Shown here one piece after another: positions 8,561-16,728 of a stretch of 64,000 bases of DNA. The position numbers were made by a program, and so were the translations under genes. Source of the DNA: Cohnella sp. OV330 (GTDB lineage: Bacteria > Bacillota > Bacilli > Paenibacillales > Paenibacillaceae); NCBI RefSeq assembly GCF_900112065.1, contig NZ_FOKE01000001.1, positions 667,308-731,307 on the forward strand, in the 5' to 3' direction. Below the pieces are notes generated by a model. The model was not told the DNA's origin, searched no databases, and saw only the letters and a list, made by a program, of their open reading frames with translations. Numbering within the stretch: the first letter of the stretch is position 1; each line of letters starts with the position of its first letter.

Positions 8561-8696
8561 GTCCTCATCCCTCATTACGCATTATGAATTCGTATCGCTA
8601 CAACCGCTTGTCTACCGTTGATCTCTCTACTTATACGCGACGGCGCGACGGCGCGTTCCGGCGCTTGGCCCTGCCGCTTGAAGGAAGGGCTTCAAG

Positions 8697-9515
8697 CTAC
8701 ATCTCGGTCGCGCCCTTGAAGATGAGATACCCAGCCATGATGAGCAAGGTCACGCGCAGCAGCCACATGAGTTGCGGCCCGGACAGCCTCGATGCGACGA
8801 TCGCGCCGGCGCGGCCGCCAATCAGCGCGCCTGGCGCTAGCGCCAGGAATAGCGGCCAATCGATGTTCCCGTTGTACAGGTGCACGGTGCTGCCCAATAT
8901 CGAGGACAGGAAAATGACGAACATCGAGCTTGCCGTGGCGACATGCGGCGGAAACCTGAACAGAATCACCATGATCGGCACGAACAGCGAACCGCCGCCG
9001 ATCCCGAACAAACCCGAGCAGAGCCCGACGGCGAAGCCGATCGTCAGCGCGAGCGGCAGGTTGTATCCGTACACGTGAACGGTGCCCGAGCCGTCGGCGA
9101 ACGATCGCTTGATCGGCCAATCGATGCGCAGCGGCTTCATCCGCTCGCGGGCCAGCATCAAGCCGAACATCGCGAGCATAAACAGGCCGAACGCCAGCTG
9201 AAACGGCCCCTGCGGGATGTAATCGGTCACCAGCGCGCCGATCATGGCTGCGGGTCCGCTCGTGGCGAAGAACAGCCAGCCGCTGCGAAAATCGACCTTG
9301 CCCTGCTTGCGGTACGTCCAGGTGGACGTCAGCGCCGTGAAGATCAGCACGGCCAGCGAGGTGCCGACCGCCGTCTGCGATGACACGTCCTCGCCGAGCA
9401 GGCTCGGCCCCAGCAGCACGAGCGCGGGCACGATGATGATGCCGCCCCCCAACCCGACGATGCTGCCGAACAGGGCGGCGACGATGCCGATCAGTACGAG
9501 GATCATTGTAGCCAA
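8697..9515 (-). CDS. TSUP family (TauE/SafE) membrane transporter
   Basis: A 272-residue integral membrane protein with about eight hydrophobic segments and the two repeated family motifs: GSIVGLGGGIIIVPAL near residues 17-32 and GLCSGLFGIGGGSLFVPIM in the second half. TauE/SafE proteins export sulfite, sulfoacetate or related organic anions. The likely start is a TTG at 9513-9515 with GGGAGA seven bases upstream; an ATG three codons further in is the alternative. There is no sulfur gene beside it, so the substrate is open. Confidence 0.88.
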   Translation of the reverse strand: MATMILVLIGIVAALFGSIVGLGGGIIIVPALVLLGPSLLGEDVSSQTAVGTSLAVLIFTALTSTWTYRKQGKVDFRSGWLFFATSGPAAMIGALVTDYIPQGPFQLAFGLFMLAMFGLMLARERMKPLRIDWPIKRSFADGSGTVHVYGYNLPLALTIGFAVGLCSGLFGIGGGSLFVPIMVILFRFPPHVATASSMFVIFLSSILGSTVHLYNGNIDWPLFLALAPGALIGGRAGAIVASRLSGPQLMWLLRVTLLIMAGYLIFKGATEM

Positions 9516-9973
9516 CTGCCATTCTCCCTATTTGGTTCTTGTTGGATTGATTCACTTTATTATACCTGTACCGGACCAGGAAGCGAAGCATCGGTTATAG
9601 AAAGGGGAACCGGAAGCCGCATCGGCTGCTGTGCTGGTAACTACACGCAATGCTGCCGGACTCAGATGACGCTATTTGAGCGCAATACGGGGAAATAGGC
9701 GGTCGTGCGGACACAGCGTACGTTATTCGGTCCAAAGTCGGGCTTCCGCACCCTGTTCAGGCAAAATAACGGATCGAGAGTCCGCACGCCTCTCCCAGAA
9801 CGCTATCCGCGTTAAAATAACGCCTTTACGGTCCGTTTGCACCTCATGGCTGCGAAGCGAGCATCGAATCTCTGCGAATCTCCGCGAAATCCCGTGAAAC
9901 GCCCGCGAATCCCTCGCGATACACCTGCGATTCACTCGCGAAGCTCCCGCGAGAACCTGGCTCGCCCCCCAGC
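9516..9973. other. Gene-free stretch with degenerate repeats
   Basis: This 458-base gap holds no credible gene. From about 9700 to 9845 it carries diverged copies of an AAAATAACG...GTCCG(CAC) unit, clearest at 9763 and 9814 (51 bases apart), with a worn copy near 9722. From about 9855 to 9960 it changes to a run of short imperfect units of CGCGAATC type, nine to thirteen bases each. Neither pattern resembles a known mobile element by eye. Confidence 0.55.
9855..9960. repeat. Short degenerate tandem repeat (CGCGAATC-like)
   Basis: At least eight short units built around GCGAA or GCGAT follow each other with small spacers (for example CGAATCTCTG, CGAATCTCCG, CGCGAATCCCT, GCGATTCACT). It ends 14 bases before the uvsE stop. 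It may fold into several small hairpins because GCGA/TCGC occurs on both strands. Confidence 0.5.
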
Positions 9974-11017
9974 TCACTTATCGATCTCTACGCTGGCCCC
10001 GTCCACGATCCGGATATCCCCGGCACCGGCCTCCGCGGCTGCGCGAAGATCGTCCATCAGCTTGAACAGCGCCTCGTCCTTCCGCTTGGCTTCGATCATC
10101 ACGTCGACGGCGGGCGTCGATCCGGCGATCGCGCGCAAAAACGAGAGCAGCGGCTCCAACGACACGTGATCGGCATGCCCCCGCGGATCGGTGGCGCTTT
10201 TAGGGGTGGAGACGTGAATTTTGGGCGGCAAGAGCGCGTGCGGAGGCGCCCCTTCTGCAATGCCGTCCGCCTCGCGCTGAAGTCCGTTCCAGCCGTAGTC
10301 CAGCCATGTGCGCTGAATTCGGTCCCAGAGCGATTCGGGCGCGATGTCCTCCGGGTTGTTGACCGCATGATGATGAATGTCGAGCACCATCGGGACGCCG
10401 GCTTCCTCGCTGATCGCGAGCGTTTCGGCCGCCGTGAACGTCTTGTCGTCGTTCTCGAGCGTCATCCGCCGGACGATGCGCGGCTCGAGCGCGCCGAACT
10501 GCGCGAGGAAACGCCGGCCCGCCGCCTCCTTGTCGCCGTAGGTGCCGCCGACGTGGATGTTGCAGGTCGCCCGCTCGTCCAGCCCCATCAGCTCGAACAT
10601 CCGGACGTGATGGTTCAAGTCCTTGAACGAATTGCGCAGCACCTCCGGCCGCGGCGTGCTGAAGACGGTGAAGTGGTCCGGGTGAAACGAAACGCGGATG
10701 CCCGTCTCGCGGACATAAGCGCCGACCGCGGCGAAATCATTCGCAAGGATCGTATAGGGGTCCCAGTCGGCCAGCGCGTCATGCGTCGCGAGCGGAATAA
10801 GCTTGGACGTGAGCCGGTAGAGGTGGATGTCCGAGTATTTGCAGTGGCTGAGCAGGCGCTGCGTCTGCTGCAGGTTCTCCTGCGCGATGCGCGCAAGCCG
10901 CAGCAGCGCGCCTTCGCGGTCCGGCAGCTTGCTGAAGTTCGTATAGGTCATCGTGCGAGACGGGGATGCGTTCTCCAGCTGCACGGACATGGCGACAAAG
11001 CCGAACCTGACGAGCAC
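9974..11017 (-). CDS. uvsE: UV DNA damage endonuclease UvsE
   Basis: A 347-residue TIM-barrel endonuclease. It starts at a GTG at 11015-11017 giving the family N-terminus LVRFGFVAMS, with AGGAGG seven bases upstream; the open frame continues upstream but has no family similarity. Family motifs follow: NASPSRTMTYTNF, RLTSKLIPLATHD, SFHPDHFTVF, NIHVGGTYGDK, LENDDKTFT and LDIHHHAVN. UvsE cuts 5' of cyclobutane dimers, 6-4 photoproducts and some abasic sites, using metals held by His, Asp and Glu residues in these motifs. It lies downstream of the nagA terminator and is probably expressed alone. Confidence 0.93.
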   Translation of the reverse strand: MLVRFGFVAMSVQLENASPSRTMTYTNFSKLPDREGALLRLARIAQENLQQTQRLLSHCKYSDIHLYRLTSKLIPLATHDALADWDPYTILANDFAAVGAYVRETGIRVSFHPDHFTVFSTPRPEVLRNSFKDLNHHVRMFELMGLDERATCNIHVGGTYGDKEAAGRRFLAQFGALEPRIVRRMTLENDDKTFTAAETLAISEEAGVPMVLDIHHHAVNNPEDIAPESLWDRIQRTWLDYGWNGLQREADGIAEGAPPHALLPPKIHVSTPKSATDPRGHADHVSLEPLLSFLRAIAGSTPAVDVMIEAKRKDEALFKLMDDLRAAAEAGAGDIRIVDGASVEIDK

Positions 11018-11120
11018 GGAACCGCCTCCTTTTAACATGAAGTGTACCCTTTGCGGGCACGGCCCACCCACGCATTGCGCAAAAAGAGATCCCTTTGTAT
11101 GTAAATAACGATATGCAAAA

Positions 11121-11166
11121 TAAAAACGCCACCCCGCCAAGCATCGCTGCTCGAACGGAGTGACGC
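11121..11166 (-). terminator. Terminator after the nagA-ROK operon
   Basis: On the minus strand GCGTCACTCC pairs with GGGGTGGCGT (two G-U pairs), followed by TTTTTATTTT. It lies between nagA and uvsE and separates the two units. Confidence 0.6.
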
Positions 11167-11204
11167 GAACTGTAGAGGAATGCCGCAACTTGTGACGCAG
11201 GACT

Positions 11205-12395
11205 TCATCCGATCGGACTGTCCGCCGCTTTCTTCGAATAGACCTCGCGGCCCCGGACAAAGGTGGACTGCAGCTCCAGCGCGCCGTCCAACACGAGGAA
11301 ATCGGCGTCCATCCCCGCTTCCAGCCTTCCCTTGCGCCCCGATACGCCGATCTGCCGGGCCGGGACCTCCGTCAGCGAAGGCAGCACCTCCTCCAGCGGG
11401 CGGCCTGTGAACCGCAGTACGTTTCGGAGCGCCTGAAGCATCGTAAGGCTGCTGCCCGCGAGACTCGAACCGTCCTTCAGCCACACCTGCCCGTCCTTCA
11501 TCGTCGTATCCCCGTATTCTCCGTCGGGCAGTCCCGCGCAGTAGACGGCGTCGGTAATGACGCACACGCCGCGCGCTCCCTTGACGTCGTACAGCAGCTT
11601 GACCGCATCCGGATGGACGTGGATGCCGTCGGCGATCAGCTCCGTCGCGAGCTCCGGGCAGATCAGTCCGGCGCCGGCCACGCCCGGCTCCCGATGATGG
11701 AACGGGCTCATGCCGTTGAAGTGATGCGTCGTCTGCGTCGCCCCATGCCGGATCGCCTCGCGCATCTGCGCCAGCGTCGCGTCGGAATGGCCGACGGACA
11801 CGGTGACGCCCGCCCGGGACAGGCGCTCCGCCGCCTCCATGCCGCCTTCGATCTCGGGCGCGAGCGTGACGAGCCGGATGAGGCCCCCGGCCGCCTCGAG
11901 ATAGCGGCCCAGCTCGTCCGGATTCGCCGGACGAATATTCGCTTTGTCCTGCGCTCCGCAGCGGATCGGGTTCAAGAACGGGCCCTCCAGATGGACGCCG
12001 AGCAGCTCCGCGCCTTCGAGTCCCCGCGCGGCTGCCTTGACGGCGTTCCGCAAAGCATCGGCAATCTCCGCCTCGGCGGCGGACTCGGTCGTCGCCAGAA
12101 AAGAGGTCGTGCCGTTCGCCGCGTGATACAGGCTCATCCCGTTCAATCCCTCGTACGTGGCGTCCATCGCTTGCCAGCCGCCGCCGCCGTGCACGTGCTG
12201 GTCGATCAAACCGGGAATCACGGTTTTCCCGCCCAGGTCCAGAACCTGCGCCTCCGCCGCTTCCAGCTCCGCGCCGCCGACGGCTTCGATCCGTCCGTCG
12301 GCGCCGATCAGCAGGCGTCCGTCTTCGATCCTGCCGGCGCCCGCGTAGATCGTTCCGTTCGTCGCTAGCAATGGGCGCCCGATGCTATTCGTCAT
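11205..12395 (-). CDS. nagA: N-acetylglucosamine-6-phosphate deacetylase
   Basis: A 396-residue amidohydrolase that removes acetate from GlcNAc-6-phosphate. It has PGLIDQHVHGGGG at residues 60-72, the metal glutamate in HLEGPFLN, GHSDATLAQM and THHFNGMSPFHHREPG with the metal histidines and the phosphate-contacting arginine, DGIHV and the catalytic aspartate in VITDAVY. The fragment SSLAGSSLTMLQALRN is typical of true NagA. THHFNGM replaces the common THLFNAM. Its start overlaps the ROK kinase end by 11 bases, so the two form one operon that phosphorylates and deacetylates GlcNAc or a close relative. Confidence 0.9.
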   Translation of the reverse strand: MTNSIGRPLLATNGTIYAGAGRIEDGRLLIGADGRIEAVGGAELEAAEAQVLDLGGKTVIPGLIDQHVHGGGGWQAMDATYEGLNGMSLYHAANGTTSFLATTESAAEAEIADALRNAVKAAARGLEGAELLGVHLEGPFLNPIRCGAQDKANIRPANPDELGRYLEAAGGLIRLVTLAPEIEGGMEAAERLSRAGVTVSVGHSDATLAQMREAIRHGATQTTHHFNGMSPFHHREPGVAGAGLICPELATELIADGIHVHPDAVKLLYDVKGARGVCVITDAVYCAGLPDGEYGDTTMKDGQVWLKDGSSLAGSSLTMLQALRNVLRFTGRPLEEVLPSLTEVPARQIGVSGRKGRLEAGMDADFLVLDGALELQSTFVRGREVYSKKAADSPIG

Positions 12396-13389
12396 GTTCG
12401 CTGCTCCTCTCCCTTGACCAATTGTCGATCGCGAAGCGCACGGCGCCCACGAGGCCGGCCTTGTCCTGCAGCTTGCCCGGCACCACGGCCGGCCTCCACT
12501 CCGCTTCGGGGATATGCACGGCCAGCTCGTCGCGGATGGGCTGCAGCAGATAGTCGCCCGCCGCGGCCACGCCGCCTCCGACGATGATCATCCGCGGATC
12601 GACGGCAAAGGCGAGCGCGGCCAGCTTGCGGCCGAGCGCGCGCCCTACGAACCGGAAGATGTCCGCAGCCGCGGCGTCGCCCGCCTGGCAAGCCAGGAAA
12701 ACGTCGAGCGCGGTGATCGGACGCGCCAGGGTCGCCAAGGACGTAGGCTTGCCGCCGCGCACGGCCTCTTCGGCGAGCCTCGCGATGCCCGGCGCCGAAG
12801 CGATCGTCTCGAGACAGCCGCGCTTGCCGCAGTTGCACGGCGCGTCCAGGCCGTCCACGCGGTCATGCCCGATCTCGCCGGCCAACAGGCGGCTCCCCCG
12901 CACCAAGACGCCGTCCATCATGATGCCCGCCGACAGCCCCGTCCCCACCGTAATGCAGACCAGGTCGGCGCAGCCTTCGCCCGCCCCCGCTGCGGCTTCG
13001 CCCAAAGTATATAGCCTGACGTCGTTGTCGATGTAGACCGGCGCCCCCAGGCGGCGGCTCATCGCTTCCGCGAAGCGCACGTTTTTCCAGCCCATGTTCG
13101 AGGCGTCCAGCGCCATCCCGCTCGCGGTATCCACCCAGCCGGGAACGCCGAACCCGGCGGCGGCGATATCGCGGTATCCGTGCGCCAAGGCGAGCGCTTG
13201 GATCTCCAGGCCCAGCCGGTCGATGAATTCGGCCGGATCGGACGTCGGACGGCGCGGATCCGCGCGCATCGTCGCGAGCCGCCGCTCGCCGAGCGGCAAG
13301 CCGCGCTCGTCGAACAGGCCGATCACCGTGTTCGTCCCGCCGATATCCGCGCCGATAAAGGCCGCGCCAGACTTTCCCGACTTCGCCAT
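12385..13389 (-). CDS. ROK family sugar kinase
   Basis: A 334-residue cytoplasmic kinase of the ROK family. It has the ATP-binding GADIGGTNTVIGLFDERG at the start, the Asp-containing YIDNDVRLYTLGEA (many members have NDAN here), TVGTGLSAGIMMDG, the EIGH motif, and the zinc cluster CNCGKRGCLE. Because it is coupled to nagA, GlcNAc kinase is a reasonable assignment, though glucokinase or ManNAc kinase is possible. A GGAGG site lies nine bases before the ATG. First gene of a two-gene operon. Confidence 0.87.
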   Translation of the reverse strand: MAKSGKSGAAFIGADIGGTNTVIGLFDERGLPLGERRLATMRADPRRPTSDPAEFIDRLGLEIQALALAHGYRDIAAAGFGVPGWVDTASGMALDASNMGWKNVRFAEAMSRRLGAPVYIDNDVRLYTLGEAAAGAGEGCADLVCITVGTGLSAGIMMDGVLVRGSRLLAGEIGHDRVDGLDAPCNCGKRGCLETIASAPGIARLAEEAVRGGKPTSLATLARPITALDVFLACQAGDAAAADIFRFVGRALGRKLAALAFAVDPRMIIVGGGVAAAGDYLLQPIRDELAVHIPEAEWRPAVVPGKLQDKAGLVGAVRFAIDNWSRERSSEHDE

Positions 13390-13656
13390 CCATGCATACC
13401 TCCGTCGCGCAAACGCCTAATATAGCTTCCATGGTAGAACGAATCGGGCTTCGGGCAAACGGGCCGATCTTAATTTATACTGCGGGACTCTTATCCTTAA
13501 TCCCGATCCGCGAAGCAATCCCGGCTATCCGGCGGGGCGCCCCGGAGTGATTAAGATCCACCCAGTAAAAAGCGCGATCGCCTCATCGCCACGATGCCGC
13601 GCCTGAAGTAGACTAGACTGGATCGCGAGGGATTCCCTACAAGGAGCTGTAAAGAG

Positions 13657-14865
13657 ATGGAGAAAATCGTCATCGAAGTCGGATATTCGCCCGCGTCCGC
13701 GGCAGGCGGGGCGACCCGAGCCATTCAATCGGCGATCGATTATGCGGCCAATCTCGGGGGCGGTACGGTCAAGCTCGGCGAAGGCGTCTACGCGCTGGAC
13801 GGCACGCTGCATCTGAGATCGCGCGTGCGGCTCGAAGGCATCCCCGGCCGGACGGTGCTGCTTCAGGGCGAGGAGCGGCTCTCCGAGCTCGCATGCGACG
13901 CCGACAGGCACGAGCGTCAGGCCGCGGTCATGGACCCCGGCCGCTTCGAGATCGGACAGACCGTTACGATCCGCAAAGCCGAGTCGAGCATGCTGTTCGG
14001 GGACACGGTCGCCGTCGTCGTCGGCAAGGAGGGGCAGGTTCTACACCTCGACCGCGAGCTGCACGCCACCGTGCTGATGGACGAGGGAGGCATCGTGACC
14101 ACGCAATCTCCCGTCGTCGCCGCCTACGACTGCGAGCGGATCGAGCTGTACGGCCTGACCGTCCGGGGCAGCGAGAAAGCGGTTACGTTAGCCGAAGGCT
14201 GCCGCAGCGCGGGCATCTACCTGTACGGGGTCGCGGACGCCCGGATCGAACGCTGCACGGTGCGCGCGTATAAGGGAGACGGCATCAGCTACCAGCACTG
14301 CTCCGACATCGTCGTCGAGGATTGCGATTCCGTCGGCAACGCCGGCAAAGGCGTCCACCCCGGGAGCGGCACGTCCCGCACGCAGATCGTGAACAGCCGC
14401 TTCGACGACAACGGCCTGGACGGCATCTTCCTCTGCTGGCGCGTGCAGGACAGCGTCGTGGAAGGCTGCACGGCCGTCGGCAACGGGATGAACGGCTTGT
14501 CCATCGGGCACAAGGACATTCGCAACATCATCCGCTTCAATCGTTTCTCGGACAACGGCTACTATGGCATATTCTTCCGCAACGAAAAAGAACCGATGTC
14601 GGCCAGCTACAACCGGGTCGAAGGGAACACGATTGAAGACAACGGCTCGGAGGACATGGGCTACATCGGCATTCGAATGCGAGGGTATACGCACGACGTA
14701 GAGCTCGTATCGAACCGGATCTCCTTTTCCAAAGCGCCGCCGGAGCGGACGATCGGCATCTGCCTGGAGCCGCATACGTCGAAAATCACGCTCGGGGACA
14801 ACAAGTTCGCGGGCTGCGCGCTGCGAACGCACGACCACTGGCTGCCCGACGGCCGGCATGAATAA
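13657..14865 (+). CDS. Right-handed parallel beta-helix protein
   Basis: A 402-residue protein with an N-terminal pectate-lyase-3-like cap (TRAIQSAIDYAANLGGGTVKLGEGVYAL) and then coils of a right-handed beta-helix from about residue 160, with repeated asparagines and short strands (CTVRAYKGDGISYQHC, DSVVEGCTAVGNGMNGLSIG, IRFNRFSDNGYYGIFF). Such proteins are polysaccharide lyases, epimerases or hydrolases. There is no signal peptide or membrane segment, so it appears cytoplasmic, which is uncommon for the fold. AAGGAGCTG precedes the ATG. It stands between the ROK/nagA operon and the YesM-type kinase gene and may act on imported oligosaccharides. Catalytic residues cannot be assigned. Confidence 0.75.
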   Translation: MEKIVIEVGYSPASAAGGATRAIQSAIDYAANLGGGTVKLGEGVYALDGTLHLRSRVRLEGIPGRTVLLQGEERLSELACDADRHERQAAVMDPGRFEIGQTVTIRKAESSMLFGDTVAVVVGKEGQVLHLDRELHATVLMDEGGIVTTQSPVVAAYDCERIELYGLTVRGSEKAVTLAEGCRSAGIYLYGVADARIERCTVRAYKGDGISYQHCSDIVVEDCDSVGNAGKGVHPGSGTSRTQIVNSRFDDNGLDGIFLCWRVQDSVVEGCTAVGNGMNGLSIGHKDIRNIIRFNRFSDNGYYGIFFRNEKEPMSASYNRVEGNTIEDNGSEDMGYIGIRMRGYTHDVELVSNRISFSKAPPERTIGICLEPHTSKITLGDNKFAGCALRTHDHWLPDGRHE

Positions 14866-14906
14866 AAAAGGGAAGCCGTTCCTGCGCTGCTGCCGGACGG
14901 CTTTCT
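14866..14906. terminator. Bidirectional terminator
   Basis: AAGCCGT at 14873-14879 pairs with ACGGCTT at 14897-14903. The minus-strand copy is followed by CCCTTTTTTATT, ending the sensor-kinase transcript; the plus-strand copy ends the beta-helix gene. Confidence 0.65.
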
Positions 14907-14922
14907 TGCGGTTGAGGCATCT

Positions 14923-16728
14923 TCAGATCGCATCCCGCTGCGCAGGATCGGCGTCCAGGATCGGATGCGAGATTCCGATGACCGTCCCGCCTTCATCCCT
15001 GTTTTCGATCTGCAGTCCGTACCGTTCGCCGAAATAAAGCGCCAGCCGTTCGTGGACGTTGCGCAAGCCGACCCCTTTGCGCTGATGGGGGATGTTCCTC
15101 TCGGCGGTCAACAGCCCGGCGCGGAGCGCCTCCGGAATGCCGGGGCCGTTGTCCACGATCTCGAACTGGAGCCGGTATGGCTCGAGACTGCCCCGAATCA
15201 GAATCTTGACGGCCTCTCCGTCGCCGGCATGCCGGGTGCCGTGCTTGATCGCGTTCTCTACGAGCGGCTGAAGCATGAGCCGCATGCAGGGCAGCGGCAG
15301 GATGTCTTCGTCGATCATATAGACGACCCGGATCGAAGTATCCTGGCGCGCGGACTGAATGGCAACGTAAGCCTTGACGTGCTCGATCTCGCGTTCGACC
15401 GTCGTCAGCTCCCGTCCGTCGTTCAAGCTCAGCCGCAGCAGGTTGCCGAGCGACCGGACCATCTCGCTGATATCGGACGCTTGCCTGCTTTCGGCTTTCC
15501 AGCGAATCGCCTCGAGCGTGTTGTACAAAAAGTGCGGGTTGATCTGATGCGTAAGCACCTGAAATTCCAGTTCTTTTTTGTCCTTCGCCTCTTTCTCCGC
15601 GCTGCTGACCAGTTCGTCGATTTTCCGCACCATATTGTCGAAGCCCATATAGAGCCAGCCGATCTCGTCCGAACGCTTCAACTGCGGCCAGTTGTGCACC
15701 GTCTCCCCATGCTCTACTTTGCGCATCGCTTTGACGAGCTTCTGAATCGGATTGGTGAACCTATACGTGAAAAAGGCGACCGTAAAGACCGAAATCGCGA
15801 GATAGAACAGCAGAAAGAGAAAGCTGATGCGCTCGATGCCCGATACCGGCCTCGTAAGTACCGATACGGGAATGAGGCTGAGCACCTTCCAATCGTTATG
15901 GGTCAGCGTCGCGTACGTCGCCATATACTGCACGCCTTCGATCGTGAGCCGGCTCGCGGCCTCCGTAGACTGCTTGAGGAAACCATCCAGCTCGGGCGAA
16001 TCGAATCGGGTCCCGATTCGTTCCGTTTCCTGGTGGTAGACGATCGTATTGTTCTCGTTCAGCAGCACGACCTGCTGGCGATCTACCATTTTAACCGGCG
16101 CCAGATACTCGCTCAGCGTGCTCGCCTTGATGTCGGCGATGACGAAGCCCAGCGGCTTGGACTGGTTCAGTCCGTACAATTGCTTGATTTTCGACAGGAA
16201 CGGCTCCTTGTAGAGGATCGGATTGTCCTGCGGGAGGAACAGCTGCCAGTAAGGAGACTTCATCTCCTTGGCCAGACGGAACCAAGCCTGGCTCTCGATG
16301 TCTTCGTCCTGGTAGATCGTGTGCGTAAAAGTCGGATAACGCGACGGCTCGATCGGGAAGATCCGGATCGTGTACGCATGCGTGTTTCTGTTCAGCAAGC
16401 TGGTATACTGGACGAGCCTGGACGTGATCTCCAGCTCCTCCAGCTCACCCGACGGCCTTATGCTGAGCAGCTCCTGCATGTCCTTAGAATACATGATCTC
16501 GCTCTGGGCGTTGTCCACCAGGTCGAGATAATTGTCTAGCACCTTCGCGTTCTTGACCATCATCTCCATGGACACGAAAGAGCTTACGTCTTGAATGGCC
16601 TTGATGGACTTGGAATAGGCAAAGTACCCGATGAACAAAAAGGGAAGCACGACGATCAGGAAAAACAAAAGAATCACTTGGCGGCGAATCGAGAATCGGC
16701 CCAGCTGGGTTCGAACCGTTCTAATCAT
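14923..16728 (-). CDS. YesM-family sensor histidine kinase
   Basis: A 601-residue membrane kinase. Membrane segment one is at about residues 18-38, followed by an extracellular Cache-like sensor region, a second membrane segment near 305-325 and a HAMP linker. The His_kinase domain has LTHQINPHFLYN with the phospho-acceptor H399, and the ATPase region has MLQPLVENAIKHG and IVDNGPGIP. YesM-type kinases sense extracellular sugars or their binding proteins and phosphorylate a YesN-type regulator. It overlaps the regulator gene by eight bases. The pair lies just downstream of the glycosidase operon and is its likely controller. Confidence 0.92.
   Translation of the reverse strand: MIRTVRTQLGRFSIRRQVILLFFLIVVLPFLFIGYFAYSKSIKAIQDVSSFVSMEMMVKNAKVLDNYLDLVDNAQSEIMYSKDMQELLSIRPSGELEELEITSRLVQYTSLLNRNTHAYTIRIFPIEPSRYPTFTHTIYQDEDIESQAWFRLAKEMKSPYWQLFLPQDNPILYKEPFLSKIKQLYGLNQSKPLGFVIADIKASTLSEYLAPVKMVDRQQVVLLNENNTIVYHQETERIGTRFDSPELDGFLKQSTEAASRLTIEGVQYMATYATLTHNDWKVLSLIPVSVLTRPVSGIERISFLFLLFYLAISVFTVAFFTYRFTNPIQKLVKAMRKVEHGETVHNWPQLKRSDEIGWLYMGFDNMVRKIDELVSSAEKEAKDKKELEFQVLTHQINPHFLYNTLEAIRWKAESRQASDISEMVRSLGNLLRLSLNDGRELTTVEREIEHVKAYVAIQSARQDTSIRVVYMIDEDILPLPCMRLMLQPLVENAIKHGTRHAGDGEAVKILIRGSLEPYRLQFEIVDNGPGIPEALRAGLLTAERNIPHQRKGVGLRNVHERLALYFGERYGLQIENRDEGGTVIGISHPILDADPAQRDAI

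Noticed and set aside
11018..11260. N-terminal extension of UvsE upstream of the chosen GTG
   Set aside because: The extension overlaps the nagA terminator and the end of nagA and has no similarity to the family, while the GTG has a perfect AGGAGG at seven bases and gives the typical N-terminus.
14965..16539. A 524-codon open frame on the plus strand
   Set aside because: Fully opposite the YesM-type kinase gene, with no domain and no ribosome site.
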